A stretch of DNA of 10,344 nt from Ktedonobacterales bacterium. GTDB taxonomy: Bacteria; Chloroflexota; Ktedonobacteria; Ktedonobacterales; JADMIN01. The stretch spans positions 1 through 10,344 of the forward strand of contig JANWHL010000139.1 in assembly GCA_025450405.1 (NCBI GenBank), written 5' to 3'. The notes below the pieces were generated by a model. The model was not told the DNA's origin. It ran no database searches and saw only the letters and a list, made by a program, of their open reading frames with translations. A program made the position numbers and the translations under genes. Position 1 is the first letter of the stretch, and every line of letters starts with the position of its first letter. Below are positions 1 to 6,450 of this stretch, one piece after another.

Positions 1-626
1 CCAATTGCACCAGGCGCGTTGGCCGACTCCGGTTCTGCTTCGGCGCGCGCCTTGGCCTTGGGCGTATCCCCATTGCTCGGCGACTGTCCGTTACCCGTGA
101 GGACATGCTGAAGCACCTGGCCGTCGTGGTCCGCGTGCTCCACAGGCTCCACATGCTCGCCGCGCTTGCGCCCGTCAAACCGCTCCGCGGCCCTGGCATC
201 GCTCCACGTCACCAGGGGGCGTGCCGCACCGAGCTGATTCGGCGTGCCCGCGAGCGCCGCCACGAGCTCGCGCTGCGAACTGGTGGCACCGGCGCGCACA
301 GCGGTGCGCAGCGCGCCCAGGCGCCGCCCCTTCGACGCGCCCATGTCCCCGCCATTGAACTCCACAAAGCGTTGCAGATTCTGTTCGAGGAATTGGCGCA
401 TTGCCAGCGAGCCAGGTTCCAGCTCCGCGGCCGGACCAAAGTCCAATCCGCCAACGAACCGGGCGATCTCCGACCGCTTTGCCGCGCCCAGCGGCCGCAC
501 TCGGACCTGTCCGATGCGAAAATCATAGAAGGACGGATAGGCCAGTGTGGCGGCGATCACCTCACATAACTCGGTCCGCAGGCGCGCGATCTGGCGTGGA
601 TCGACGTCTCCGAGGGTGGCCGCCAT
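1..626 (-). CDS. Hypothetical protein, 5' part (runs off the window edge)
   Basis: An open frame of 208 codons begins at ATG 624-626 and continues without a stop to base 1, so the C-terminus is missing. The start is supported by an AGGAGA ribosome binding site at 636-641, nine bases upstream. The product begins MAATLGDVDPRQIARLRTEL and is soluble, with no signal peptide or membrane segment. Residues 1-140 look globular, with a YPSFYDFRIGQ stretch near residue 30-40 and a predicted-helical, Arg/Ala-rich middle. From about residue 150 the composition turns hydrophilic and low-complexity (Asp/His/Glu, then Lys/Ala/Glu), suggesting a disordered linker. I do not recognise the family. Codon use, with G/C at third positions, and the good ribosome binding site make it a real gene. 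The opposite-strand open frames over it are shadows. Confidence 0.72.
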   Translation of the reverse strand, partial: MAATLGDVDPRQIARLRTELCEVIAATLAYPSFYDFRIGQVRVRPLGAAKRSEIARFVGGLDFGPAAELEPGSLAMRQFLEQNLQRFVEFNGGDMGASKGRRLGALRTAVRAGATSSQRELVAALAGTPNQLGAARPLVTWSDARAAERFDGRKRGEHVEPVEHADHDGQVLQHVLTGNGQSPSNGDTPKAKARAEAEPESANAPGAI

Positions 627-940
627 GCGTGAGTCTCTCCTGACGCGTGTGGCTCGATGTGGTGCCGTCCGTCCACCGGCCCTTCCGGAAACCAGTCTAC
701 CACGACGCCAGCCGGCCCGAAAGACCTACCCCCTGGCACATAGCCATACCGGGTACGCCGCTGACGCAATCGCGAACCCAGACCAGGTTTCCGCCCTCCC
801 TGCGCGCGTGCCGGGCCCGGACGCGTACCGGCCCCCGTCATTCGCTGGCGAGGGCCGGTACACGACGTCCATAGGCGTTGGATCAAGGCACTGGATTCGG
901 GCGCTGTATCAAGGCGGCTTGGGTTTGCCACCCGGCCTCA
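627..940. other. Intergenic region, no gene seen
   Basis: About 314 bases lie between the start of the leftmost minus-strand gene and the stop of the next minus-strand gene. Open frames crossing it are Arg/Pro-rich with no family resemblance. It should hold the promoter of the leftmost gene; a weak TAGACT -10-like box lies on the minus strand at 694-699, without a convincing -35. The only clear structure is the long dyad at 825-861. Confidence 0.5.
825..861. repeat. Perfect 10-bp inverted repeat, possible terminator hairpin
   Basis: GTACCGGCCC at 825-834 is exactly inverted as GGGCCGGTAC at 852-861, with a 17-base loop. It lies about 80 bases downstream of the stop of the Ig-like gene (minus strand), where a transcription terminator would be expected. 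There is no T-run on either strand, so it is not a classical Rho-independent terminator. A second short palindrome, CCGGGCCCGG, sits beside it at 811-820. Confidence 0.5.
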
Positions 941-1690
941 TTACCGCGCGCTGGCCAGAAACCCCGCCGACGCGGCGACCTCCGACTCCCCCCAGCCCAT
1001 CCGGCCGTGGCCCACGGCGACGAGCGCCGGGCGCCACAGCGTTACCTGTATGCCGTCGATGAGCCGGTCCCCATGGTAGGCTTCCACAGTCCGGACAGCC
1101 TCCACCTCTGGTCCCGCCGCCGCGCGCAGCTCCAACGTGGCATCCACTTCTTCGCCCGGCCCCAGCCAGATTGGCCGATGCGCGAGCTGCCCGCGCGCCC
1201 AGACCGCCGCCTCCAGGTCATGCATCGCGCCCTCTCCACCAACCCGGACGACGATTGGCGCCACCTTTCTCGATGGATTCCCCAGCCGGAAGGGCACGCG
1301 CCATAGTTCATCTGTAGCATTCGCCTGAATGACATCCAGGTTGCGGCCCACATAAAGCGACGGCGCGTTGCGCACGCGCAGCTCAGCCCGGACACAGCGG
1401 TGGCCGGCCCGCTCTGGCGTCCAGGTGAACACCACGGTCTCAATGCGCTCGGGGTCGGGCGGCAAGATGACCGGGCCAGCGGGCGGCAATTGTTCGCCAC
1501 GCAATCCCATCCCGAATTCCGCGATCCGCACGTCAATGCGCTCCACGACCACTTCGCCGGGACCGGGATTGGTCAACGGGAAACTGATACGGGTTTCCTC
1601 CCCGGCGCGTGGCGGGTCGGGGTTCACGAGGACCTCGCCCCATGTGTAGGGGCGAACACGAGCGCGCTGGGTTGGGACGATAGCTCGCAT
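941..1690 (-). CDS. Two-domain Ig/CARDB-like protein of unknown function
   Basis: The 249-residue product starts at ATG 1688-1690, behind an excellent AGGAGGT ribosome binding site at 1695-1701, four bases away. Residues about 17-108 form one beta-sandwich unit, with the pattern VNPDPPRAG, then LTNPGPGEVVVERIDV, then FTWTPERAGHRCVRAEL. This is the layout of CARDB-like or immunoglobulin-like domains, with the typical NP and W-T-P-x-x-A-G-H motifs. Residues about 118-217 form a second unit, with LWRVPFRLGNPSRKVAPI and RTVEAYHGDRLIDGIQV. No signal peptide, lipobox or membrane segment is visible, which is odd for domains usually found in exported proteins. It may act inside the cell, or export may depend on a partner. 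No enzymatic motif is seen. The domain class is fairly sure; the function is unknown. It is monocistronic, with its own upstream promoter region. Confidence 0.72.
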   Translation of the reverse strand: MRAIVPTQRARVRPYTWGEVLVNPDPPRAGEETRISFPLTNPGPGEVVVERIDVRIAEFGMGLRGEQLPPAGPVILPPDPERIETVVFTWTPERAGHRCVRAELRVRNAPSLYVGRNLDVIQANATDELWRVPFRLGNPSRKVAPIVVRVGGEGAMHDLEAAVWARGQLAHRPIWLGPGEEVDATLELRAAAGPEVEAVRTVEAYHGDRLIDGIQVTLWRPALVAVGHGRMGWGESEVAASAGFLASAR

Positions 1691-1746
1691 GACGACCTCC
1701 TGTCGCGTGCGCTGCCTGCGGCCACCAAGGCTACATTGGAGACTTC

Positions 1747-1801
1747 ATTGTACCCCACATTTGCGCACCACATTATGGCAAGATCGCATGTGATTCGTTA
1801 A
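1747..1801 (-). promoter_or_regulatory. Candidate promoter(s) for the Ig-like gene
   Basis: Two minus-strand candidates lie in the 179-base gap upstream of 1690. The first is TTAACG (complement of 1796-1801), then 18 bases, then CATAAT (complement of 1772-1777). That is four and five matches out of six to the sigma70 consensus. The second is a TACAAT -10 box (complement of 1747-1752) without a good -35. The same TACAAT word precedes two plus-strand operons in this window. Either would give a short leader ending at the AGGAGGT site. The rest of the gap shows nothing beyond a weak CCGTTA/TAACGG dyad. Confidence 0.35.
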
Positions 1802-1869
1802 CCGTTATTTGGAAGCCGGGCGGCGCTAACGGCCAGTGTCGTGTCACGTTCGCGGCCGGCACTCGGCGC

Positions 1870-3027
1870 TCAGCGCGCTGTTCGCGAGCCCGCGCCTGTC
1901 GACACACTCCCACCGCGCACGAGATGCACCCCGGCCACGCACACAAGCTCCGCCGCGGTCACCAGGAGCCGGGCCACGATGGCGATCGCCAGCGCCACGG
2001 CCCACACCGGGGCGAGGCCGGCGGCCACGAGCAGTCCAGCCAGCGCGGCTTCGCGGAAGCCCAGACCGCTGGGCGTGATGAAGCTCAGGAAGCCGATATC
2101 CCAGCCAATCGCGTAGACCCCCGAGCAGATGATGATGACGGCGACGGATAGCGAGCCGGGCACAAGCGCGCGGACCAACATGGCGAACCCAAGTCCAGCG
2201 ATGATCCAGCTTGCCATCCACAGCCCGGTGATCGCGAGCAGGTCACGGTACCCCAGACTGAGCGTGAATGCTGGGCGCCCGAGCTTCCGGAGCGCGAAAT
2301 TCAGGCCCCACGACAATACCCGCGGATGCAGGCCGACCAGCAGCAGTGGCACCCCAACGATCGCGATGGTCAGCGGAAGACCGCGCTGGCCGAGCGCCCC
2401 CGCCGCGCTGCGCACGTCCGGCCAGGCGAGCAGGCTCACCGCGAACACCAAGGCGGCGCTGGCAACTTTGGTCGCGAGCTCGATCGTCATGCTGGCAAAG
2501 CCCGTCACGCGGGGTACACCCTCGCGCTCGGCCCAGAGCACGCGCGTGAACACGTGCCAGACATTGCCGGGAATGTAGCGCACGAATTCAGAGTTGAGGT
2601 AGATCCGCTCCGCCGGGACGACAGCCAGCCGACTGCCCAATCGCGCCAGGATCGCGCGCCAGATCAGTGCGAAGCACAGCTCCTGAGCCACGAGTGTCAG
2701 GTACGCCAGGACGAGATAGGCCCAGTTCACCTTCCAGGTGAAGCCCTCGGGCAACTGCGCCCAGCTCTTTTGAATCGCCAGCCCCACAAACACGATGATG
2801 AGCGCCAGCACCGCCAGGCGCACCACGCGCTTGTGGCGCTTGACGACTCCAGTGACCCGGGACACCACGCCGCTCGACATCGCCGCGCCACCAGCGCCCG
2901 GCTCGCCGTCACGCGCATCTTGGGCACTCACGGGCATGCCGGCGGAGTCCTTCACGTTGTGTTCTCGCTCCAGGTGATCGCCCGCGTGTGCCGGAGCCGT
3001 GCCGCCGCGGTCAGTCCCGGTCTTCAT
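1870..3027 (-). CDS. Flippase-like integral membrane protein, LPG-synthase TM (UPF0104) family
   Basis: This 385-residue protein has a hydrophilic N-terminus (about 1-68) followed by about eight membrane segments, near 70-86, 103-123, 186-203, 219-233, 264-286, 293-315, 327-342 and 344-368. Family signatures are YIPGNVWHV at 151-159 and PSGLGFREA at 319-327. The family covers the membrane part of lysylphosphatidylglycerol synthase and stand-alone proteins that work with glycosyltransferases. No soluble aminoacyl-transferase (MprF C-terminal) domain is present, so this is not a full MprF. It overlaps the upstream glycosyltransferase by 17 bases, implying co-expression. The sugar-lipid role is inferred from that context and from archaeal AglD, where both modules are fused. 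The start is uncertain. ATG 3027 is the first codon, but Met31, with AAGGA upstream, or Met50, just before the membrane domain, are alternatives. Confidence 0.85.
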   Translation of the reverse strand: MKTGTDRGGTAPAHAGDHLEREHNVKDSAGMPVSAQDARDGEPGAGGAAMSSGVVSRVTGVVKRHKRVVRLAVLALIIVFVGLAIQKSWAQLPEGFTWKVNWAYLVLAYLTLVAQELCFALIWRAILARLGSRLAVVPAERIYLNSEFVRYIPGNVWHVFTRVLWAEREGVPRVTGFASMTIELATKVASAALVFAVSLLAWPDVRSAAGALGQRGLPLTIAIVGVPLLLVGLHPRVLSWGLNFALRKLGRPAFTLSLGYRDLLAITGLWMASWIIAGLGFAMLVRALVPGSLSVAVIIICSGVYAIGWDIGFLSFITPSGLGFREAALAGLLVAAGLAPVWAVALAIAIVARLLVTAAELVCVAGVHLVRGGSVSTGAGSRTAR

Positions 3028-4045
3028 GGTCCAGCCGCTGGCGTACGCTGTACTCCTCAGATGGCCGATACGCGAAGTGCCGGATCATCTCGCTTTGCAG
3101 ACCCGTCAGGACGAAACTGATGCCAAAGATGATGAGGAGAATACCCACGAAGAGCAGCGGGCGGTTGTGGATCTCTTGGTGCGAGCCGAACGGCAGGAAG
3201 CGGTCAAGCACGATGTAGAGGTCAACCCCGATTCCCAACACCAGCGACACCAACCCCAGCGCGCCGAAGAGCCGGAGGGGCGTGCGCAAATACGACGTGA
3301 GAAACAGCACCACCAGCAAATCGAGGAAACCGCGCAAGAAACGCCGGGCCCCGAATTTCGACCTGCCGAATTTGCGTGGATGGTGGCGCACCGGCACCTC
3401 GGTCACGCGAAAGCCGCGCTGGTGGGCCAGGACTGGGATGAAGCGGTGCAGCTCGCCATACAGCTTAAGCTCGTCGAGCAGCTCCCGCCGATACGCCTTA
3501 AAGCCACAATTCATGTCGTGGAGCCGGACACCGGTCGTGAGGCTCACCGTGCCATTGAAGATCCGAGACGGCAGCGTCTTCGACACCGGGTCCAGGCGCG
3601 GATACTTCCAGCCCGATACCAGGTCGTATCCCTCGTCGAGCCGCGCCAGGAACTGCGGAATCTCGTCCGGGTCATCCTGAAGGTCAGCATCCATCGTGAA
3701 GACAACGTCGCCGCGCGCCTCCGCGAAACCCGCGACCAGCGCTGGCGTCTTCCCGAAATTGCGGCGGAAGCGCACCACGCGCACGGTGTCGTCGGCGCGG
3801 TGCAGCTCGCGGAGCGCGGTAAACGTCCCATCCGTGCTGCCGTCGTCCACAAAGATGAGCTCATAGCTCTTGCCAACACGCCTGAGCGACTCGGTCAAGG
3901 CCTGGTGGAGCGGCGGCAAGCTCTGCTCCTCGTTGTACACCGGGATGACAACCGAGATGTCTATGTGGGCATGGCGACCGTTCGCCGCTCCATCGGGTGA
4001 CCCGAGACGCGACGGCACGGCGGCATCCATCTGCTCCATCACCAT
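3011..4045 (-). CDS. Family-2 glycosyltransferase, dolichyl/undecaprenyl-phosphate sugar type (DPM1/GtrB-like)
   Basis: It probably transfers a sugar from a nucleotide donor to a polyprenyl phosphate on the cytoplasmic membrane face. The 344-residue product has a GT-A domain (about 30-235) with VVIPVYNEE (32-40), VDDGSTDGT (66-74), the metal-binding acidic motif MDADLQDDP (118-126), NCGFKAYRR (179-187) and KFGRSKFG (225-232). Two to three C-terminal membrane segments follow, near 236-252, 258-281 and 294-316, as in GtrB/DPM1-type enzymes. I chose ATG 4043-4045 because GGAG at 4051-4054 sits five bases upstream. A TTG at 4064-4066 would add seven residues but lacks a site. It is the first gene of a two-gene operon and ends inside the start of the membrane protein gene. 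The donor sugar cannot be read from the sequence. Confidence 0.92.
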   Translation of the reverse strand: MVMEQMDAAVPSRLGSPDGAANGRHAHIDISVVIPVYNEEQSLPPLHQALTESLRRVGKSYELIFVDDGSTDGTFTALRELHRADDTVRVVRFRRNFGKTPALVAGFAEARGDVVFTMDADLQDDPDEIPQFLARLDEGYDLVSGWKYPRLDPVSKTLPSRIFNGTVSLTTGVRLHDMNCGFKAYRRELLDELKLYGELHRFIPVLAHQRGFRVTEVPVRHHPRKFGRSKFGARRFLRGFLDLLVVLFLTSYLRTPLRLFGALGLVSLVLGIGVDLYIVLDRFLPFGSHQEIHNRPLLFVGILLIIFGISFVLTGLQSEMIRHFAYRPSEEYSVRQRLDHEDRD

Positions 4046-4090
4046 AGCGTCTCCGCCCCCAATCAAGCCTTAGAAGATTTCTACCCGGGC

Positions 4091-4119
4091 ATTATCCCAC
4101 CCCTACGGTGGACAGTCAA
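4091..4119 (-). promoter_or_regulatory. Strong sigma70-type promoter of the glycosyltransferase operon
   Basis: On the minus strand, TTGACT (complement of 4114-4119) is followed by exactly 17 bases and then GATAAT (complement of 4091-4096). Each hexamer matches the consensus at five of six positions. Transcription would start near 4084, giving a leader of about 40 bases before the ATG at 4045. This is the best promoter in the window. Confidence 0.75.
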
Positions 4120-4142
4120 CGCGCGCCGCCAGGCCGCGCTGA

Positions 4143-4148
4143 TACAAT
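4143..4148 (+). promoter_or_regulatory. Candidate -10 box for the thioesterase-serS operon
   Basis: TACAAT (five of six to TATAAT) lies about 90 bases before the GTG start at 4239, just beyond the divergent glycosyltransferase promoter. No recognisable -35 lies at normal spacing. The same word in a similar setting occurs at 5941-5946 and, on the minus strand, at 1747-1752. This may reflect a house -10 preference of the organism. Confidence 0.35.
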
Positions 4149-4238
4149 GTGGCGGTCGCGCCCGCGCGGTGGCCCGACCATCGGCGTGTTCGCACACTGA
4201 TCGCACTCTGTTCGCGCAGAATATACGGGGAGGCTCAC

Positions 4239-4676
4239 GTGACCTTTGAGGTCGGCCTGCGAGGCGAGGCCTCGCTGACAGTCACCGAAGAGCACACGGC
4301 GGATCGTTATGGTGCCGGTGGCGTGCACGTGCTCGCGACACCCGTGATGATCGGCCTCATGGAGAACGCGGCGTGGCGAGCGGTAGATTCCGCGCTGCCT
4401 CCAGGCGAGACGACGGTGGGCACGCTGGTCAATATCCGCCACCTCGCCGCCACACCGGTGGGCGTTCGCGTCGTCGCCACGGCCGAGCTTGTCGTGATTG
4501 ACGGGCGGCGCCTCGTGTTCCACGTAGCGGCCCACGACGAGCGCCGTCTCATTGGGGAAGGCGCCCACGAGCGCGCACGCGTGCACCTGGAGCGCTTCCT
4601 GGCGCGTCTGGCCGCGGACGCGAGTGGCGAACCGAAACCTACCGCGTTGGGCGATACCCCTGAGAGCACCGCCTGA
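4239..4676 (+). CDS. FlK-like hotdog-fold acyl-CoA thioesterase
   Basis: The start is GTG 4239-4241, behind GGGGAGG at 4227-4233. Upstream in-frame codons back to 4149 give an Arg-rich stretch unlike the family and are excluded. The 145-residue product is a single hotdog domain resembling fluoroacetyl-CoA thioesterase FlK. From my recollection of FlK (Thr42, Glu50, His76), the triad is Thr34 in ATPVM, Glu42 in LMENAA and His68 in RHLAATPVG, with identical spacings of 8 and 26. Other family marks are TTVGT, GRRLVFHV and LIGEGAHERARV. The Phe that gates the FlK pocket (Phe36) would be Gly28 here. The substrate is therefore probably an ordinary or unknown acyl-CoA rather than fluoroacetyl-CoA. 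The stop TGA shares its A with the ATG of the seryl-tRNA synthetase gene, so the two are translationally coupled. Confidence 0.85.
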   Translation: MTFEVGLRGEASLTVTEEHTADRYGAGGVHVLATPVMIGLMENAAWRAVDSALPPGETTVGTLVNIRHLAATPVGVRVVATAELVVIDGRRLVFHVAAHDERRLIGEGAHERARVHLERFLARLAADASGEPKPTALGDTPESTA

Positions 4677-5884
4677 TGCTGAACGACCGGTTCGTGCGCG
4701 AGCATCCGGAGATCGTGCGCGCGGGCTTGCGAAGACGTGGCGATGCCACCACCGCGACGCTCGATGCCTGGCTAGCCGCCGACGCGCGGCGCCGCGCCTT
4801 GGCGGCCGAACGCGACACCGTCGCCAGCGCACGGCGCGAATCGCAGACGCGTGACGGCGACTTTTCAGCGGCGCGGCGCGAACTGGTCGAAGTGGAGGCG
4901 GAAGCGCGCAGGCTCATGCTCCAGCTCCCCAATCCGCCAGCGGACGATGTTCCGGAGGGCGTCGGATCCCACGCGAACGTCGAAATGCGTCGCGGCGGTG
5001 CTCCGCCCGTGTTCACCTTTGCACCCGCCCCGCATTGGGAGCTCGCGCGCGCGCTCGGCATCTTCGACGCCGCGGGCGCGACCAAGCTGGCCGGGCCGCG
5101 ATTCCCATTACTGCTAGGCATGGGCGCGCGGCTGGCGCGCGCGTTGGCGACCCTGATGCTCGATCACCATACGGCGAGGGGCTATATCGAGGTGGCCCCC
5201 CCCTACCTCGTGCGCGCGGCGACATTGGTCGGCAGCGGCCATTTGCCACACTTTTCCGGCGAAATGTACCGCATTGCCGGCGAGGATCTCACCCTCAGCC
5301 CGACCGCCGAGACTCAGCTGATTGGGCTGCACGCTGGCGAGACGCTGCCGGAGGAGCGTCTCCCGCTCGCGTATGCGTCGTGGGCCCCGGCTTTCCGCCG
5401 CGAAGCCGGTTCCGCGGGCCGCACCACCCACGGTCTGTTGCGCCAACACCAGTTTGAGAAAGTGGAGCTGGTTCGCGTCGTCACCCCCGAAACAGCGGCC
5501 ACCGCCTTTCAGACGCTGGTAGCGGACGCCGAGGCCGTCGTGCTCGCGCTCGGGCTGCCCTATCGCATCGTCGCCCTCTGCGCGGGCGAGCTCCCGTTCA
5601 GCTCCGCGCGCACATGGGATATCGAAGTCTGGATGCCGAGCCAACCTGCCTACGTCGAAGTCTCCTCGATCAGCGATTGCGGGACGTTCCAGGCGCGGCG
5701 CTCGCTCCTGCGCTACCGCCCGGCGGGAGCGCGTCCACGCTATCCGCACACCCTGAACGGCACGGGGCTGGCCATCGGGCGAACACTTGCCGCGCTCCTG
5801 GAGAACGGCCAGCGCGCGGACGGCAGCGTCGCCCTTCCACCCGCCCTGCATGCCTATGTCGGCACGGACGCGCTCACCCCGTGA
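4676..5884 (+). CDS. serS: Seryl-tRNA synthetase, class II, with a shortened coiled-coil arm
   Basis: It charges tRNA-Ser with serine in the cytoplasm. The 402 residues comprise an N-terminal helical arm (about 1-90) and a class II catalytic core. Core marks are GYIEVAPPYLV (motif 1 region, 169-179), LSPTAET (207-213), motif 2 FRREAGSAGRTTHGLLRQHQ (240-259) leading into FEKVEL, FQARR (338-342) and motif 3 HTLNGTGLAIGRTLAALLEN (358-377). The bacterial type, without zinc ligands, is clear. Oddities: the coiled-coil stretch from LDAWL (29) to LPN (86) is roughly 25 residues shorter than usual. The commonly conserved SSCSN is SSISD (330-334). The Arg before the Gly in motif 2 (TRG in most) is His. 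ATG 4676 overlaps the thioesterase stop. It could be the housekeeping enzyme or a divergent second copy; the window alone cannot decide. Confidence 0.9.
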   Translation: MLNDRFVREHPEIVRAGLRRRGDATTATLDAWLAADARRRALAAERDTVASARRESQTRDGDFSAARRELVEVEAEARRLMLQLPNPPADDVPEGVGSHANVEMRRGGAPPVFTFAPAPHWELARALGIFDAAGATKLAGPRFPLLLGMGARLARALATLMLDHHTARGYIEVAPPYLVRAATLVGSGHLPHFSGEMYRIAGEDLTLSPTAETQLIGLHAGETLPEERLPLAYASWAPAFRREAGSAGRTTHGLLRQHQFEKVELVRVVTPETAATAFQTLVADAEAVVLALGLPYRIVALCAGELPFSSARTWDIEVWMPSQPAYVEVSSISDCGTFQARRSLLRYRPAGARPRYPHTLNGTGLAIGRTLAALLENGQRADGSVALPPALHAYVGTDALTP

Positions 5885-5940
5885 GCGTGCCGCGGGCCGC
5901 GCGCCCAACCGTACCTCTTCCCCGCGCGACACCAGGCGAC

Positions 5941-5946
5941 TACAAT
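5941..5946 (+). promoter_or_regulatory. Candidate -10 box upstream of the membrane protein-DUF2071 pair
   Basis: TACAAT lies in the 137-base gap between the serS stop and the ATG at 6022. The hexamer 17 bases upstream (TTCCCC) is a poor -35. A TTGACC at about 5984 has no partner -10 at normal spacing. The evidence is only the hexamer and its recurrence upstream of other operons here. Confidence 0.3.
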
Positions 5947-6021
5947 CCGTCGGGACGGGTTTCGACACCACTGGCATCGTATTGACCGCATGGAGGTCGT
6001 TTCACTGCGAGGCGATTCGCG

Positions 6022-6450
6022 ATGGTACTGACCGCGCTATTGCTGTTGGCCGGAGCGTTTACGCTCTGTCTCGGTCTCGTTCATGTCATTCTTCCCGCCC
6101 TGCTCGATTACCGCGCGGTCATCCTCGATCGCGATCCACCGCGCAAGCCGCCACGCCCGTTCCATCTGCGCCCTACGCGCTATGTGGTCTCCCTGGCCGA
6201 CCGCTATGGGATCGTCTGGATCATGAACCATGCCGCCAGCTATGGGCTGATCTCGATCGGCCTGCTTGACCTCCTGGCCTCTGGCTGGCTTCGCGGCGAC
6301 CCAGGGCGCCTGGTGGCCCTCTGGATCGCTGGCTGGTGGTTCGTCAGGGCGGCCAGCCAACTGTACCTCGGCCGTCGTCTCGGTGATTGGCTCTTGCTGG
6401 CCTGGTTCGCTGGCCTGGGCCTCATCCATGTGGGAGTGTGGCTGTCCTGA
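6022..6450 (+). CDS. Small four-helix membrane protein, unknown function
   Basis: The 142-residue product has membrane segments at about 2-30, 62-90, 97-115 and 122-141. A basic, Pro-rich loop lies at 31-58 (around DPPRKPPRPFHLRP), which probably faces the cytoplasm. Scattered Trp, Arg and His residues in and near the helices (IMNHAASYG, WWFVRAASQLYLGRR) suggest more than a plain anchor, but no catalytic motif is recognised. The ATG at 6022 has GAGG about nine bases upstream. Its last 13 bases overlap the start of the DUF2071 gene, so the two are probably co-translated and may work together. The family is not recognised. Confidence 0.75.
   Translation: MVLTALLLLAGAFTLCLGLVHVILPALLDYRAVILDRDPPRKPPRPFHLRPTRYVVSLADRYGIVWIMNHAASYGLISIGLLDLLASGWLRGDPGRLVALWIAGWWFVRAASQLYLGRRLGDWLLLAWFAGLGLIHVGVWLS

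Noticed and set aside
1810..1870. CCGTTA/TAACGG dyad after the flippase-like gene as a terminator
   Set aside because: The stem is only 6 bp with a 19-base loop and no T-run; too weak to call.
2326..4000. Long plus-strand open frames (2326-3120, 2999-4000) opposite the membrane protein and glycosyltransferase
   Set aside because: They are antisense to clearly recognised genes, rich in His/Arg/Gln with no family pattern, and are expected from high GC.
4149..4238. N-terminal extension of the thioesterase
   Set aside because: The 30 extra residues are Arg-rich and unlike hotdog thioesterases. GTG 4239 has a good ribosome site.
5114..5977. A 287-codon minus-strand frame across serS
   Set aside because: It is antisense to the conserved SerRS catalytic core and has an Arg/Gly/Ala composition with no motif.
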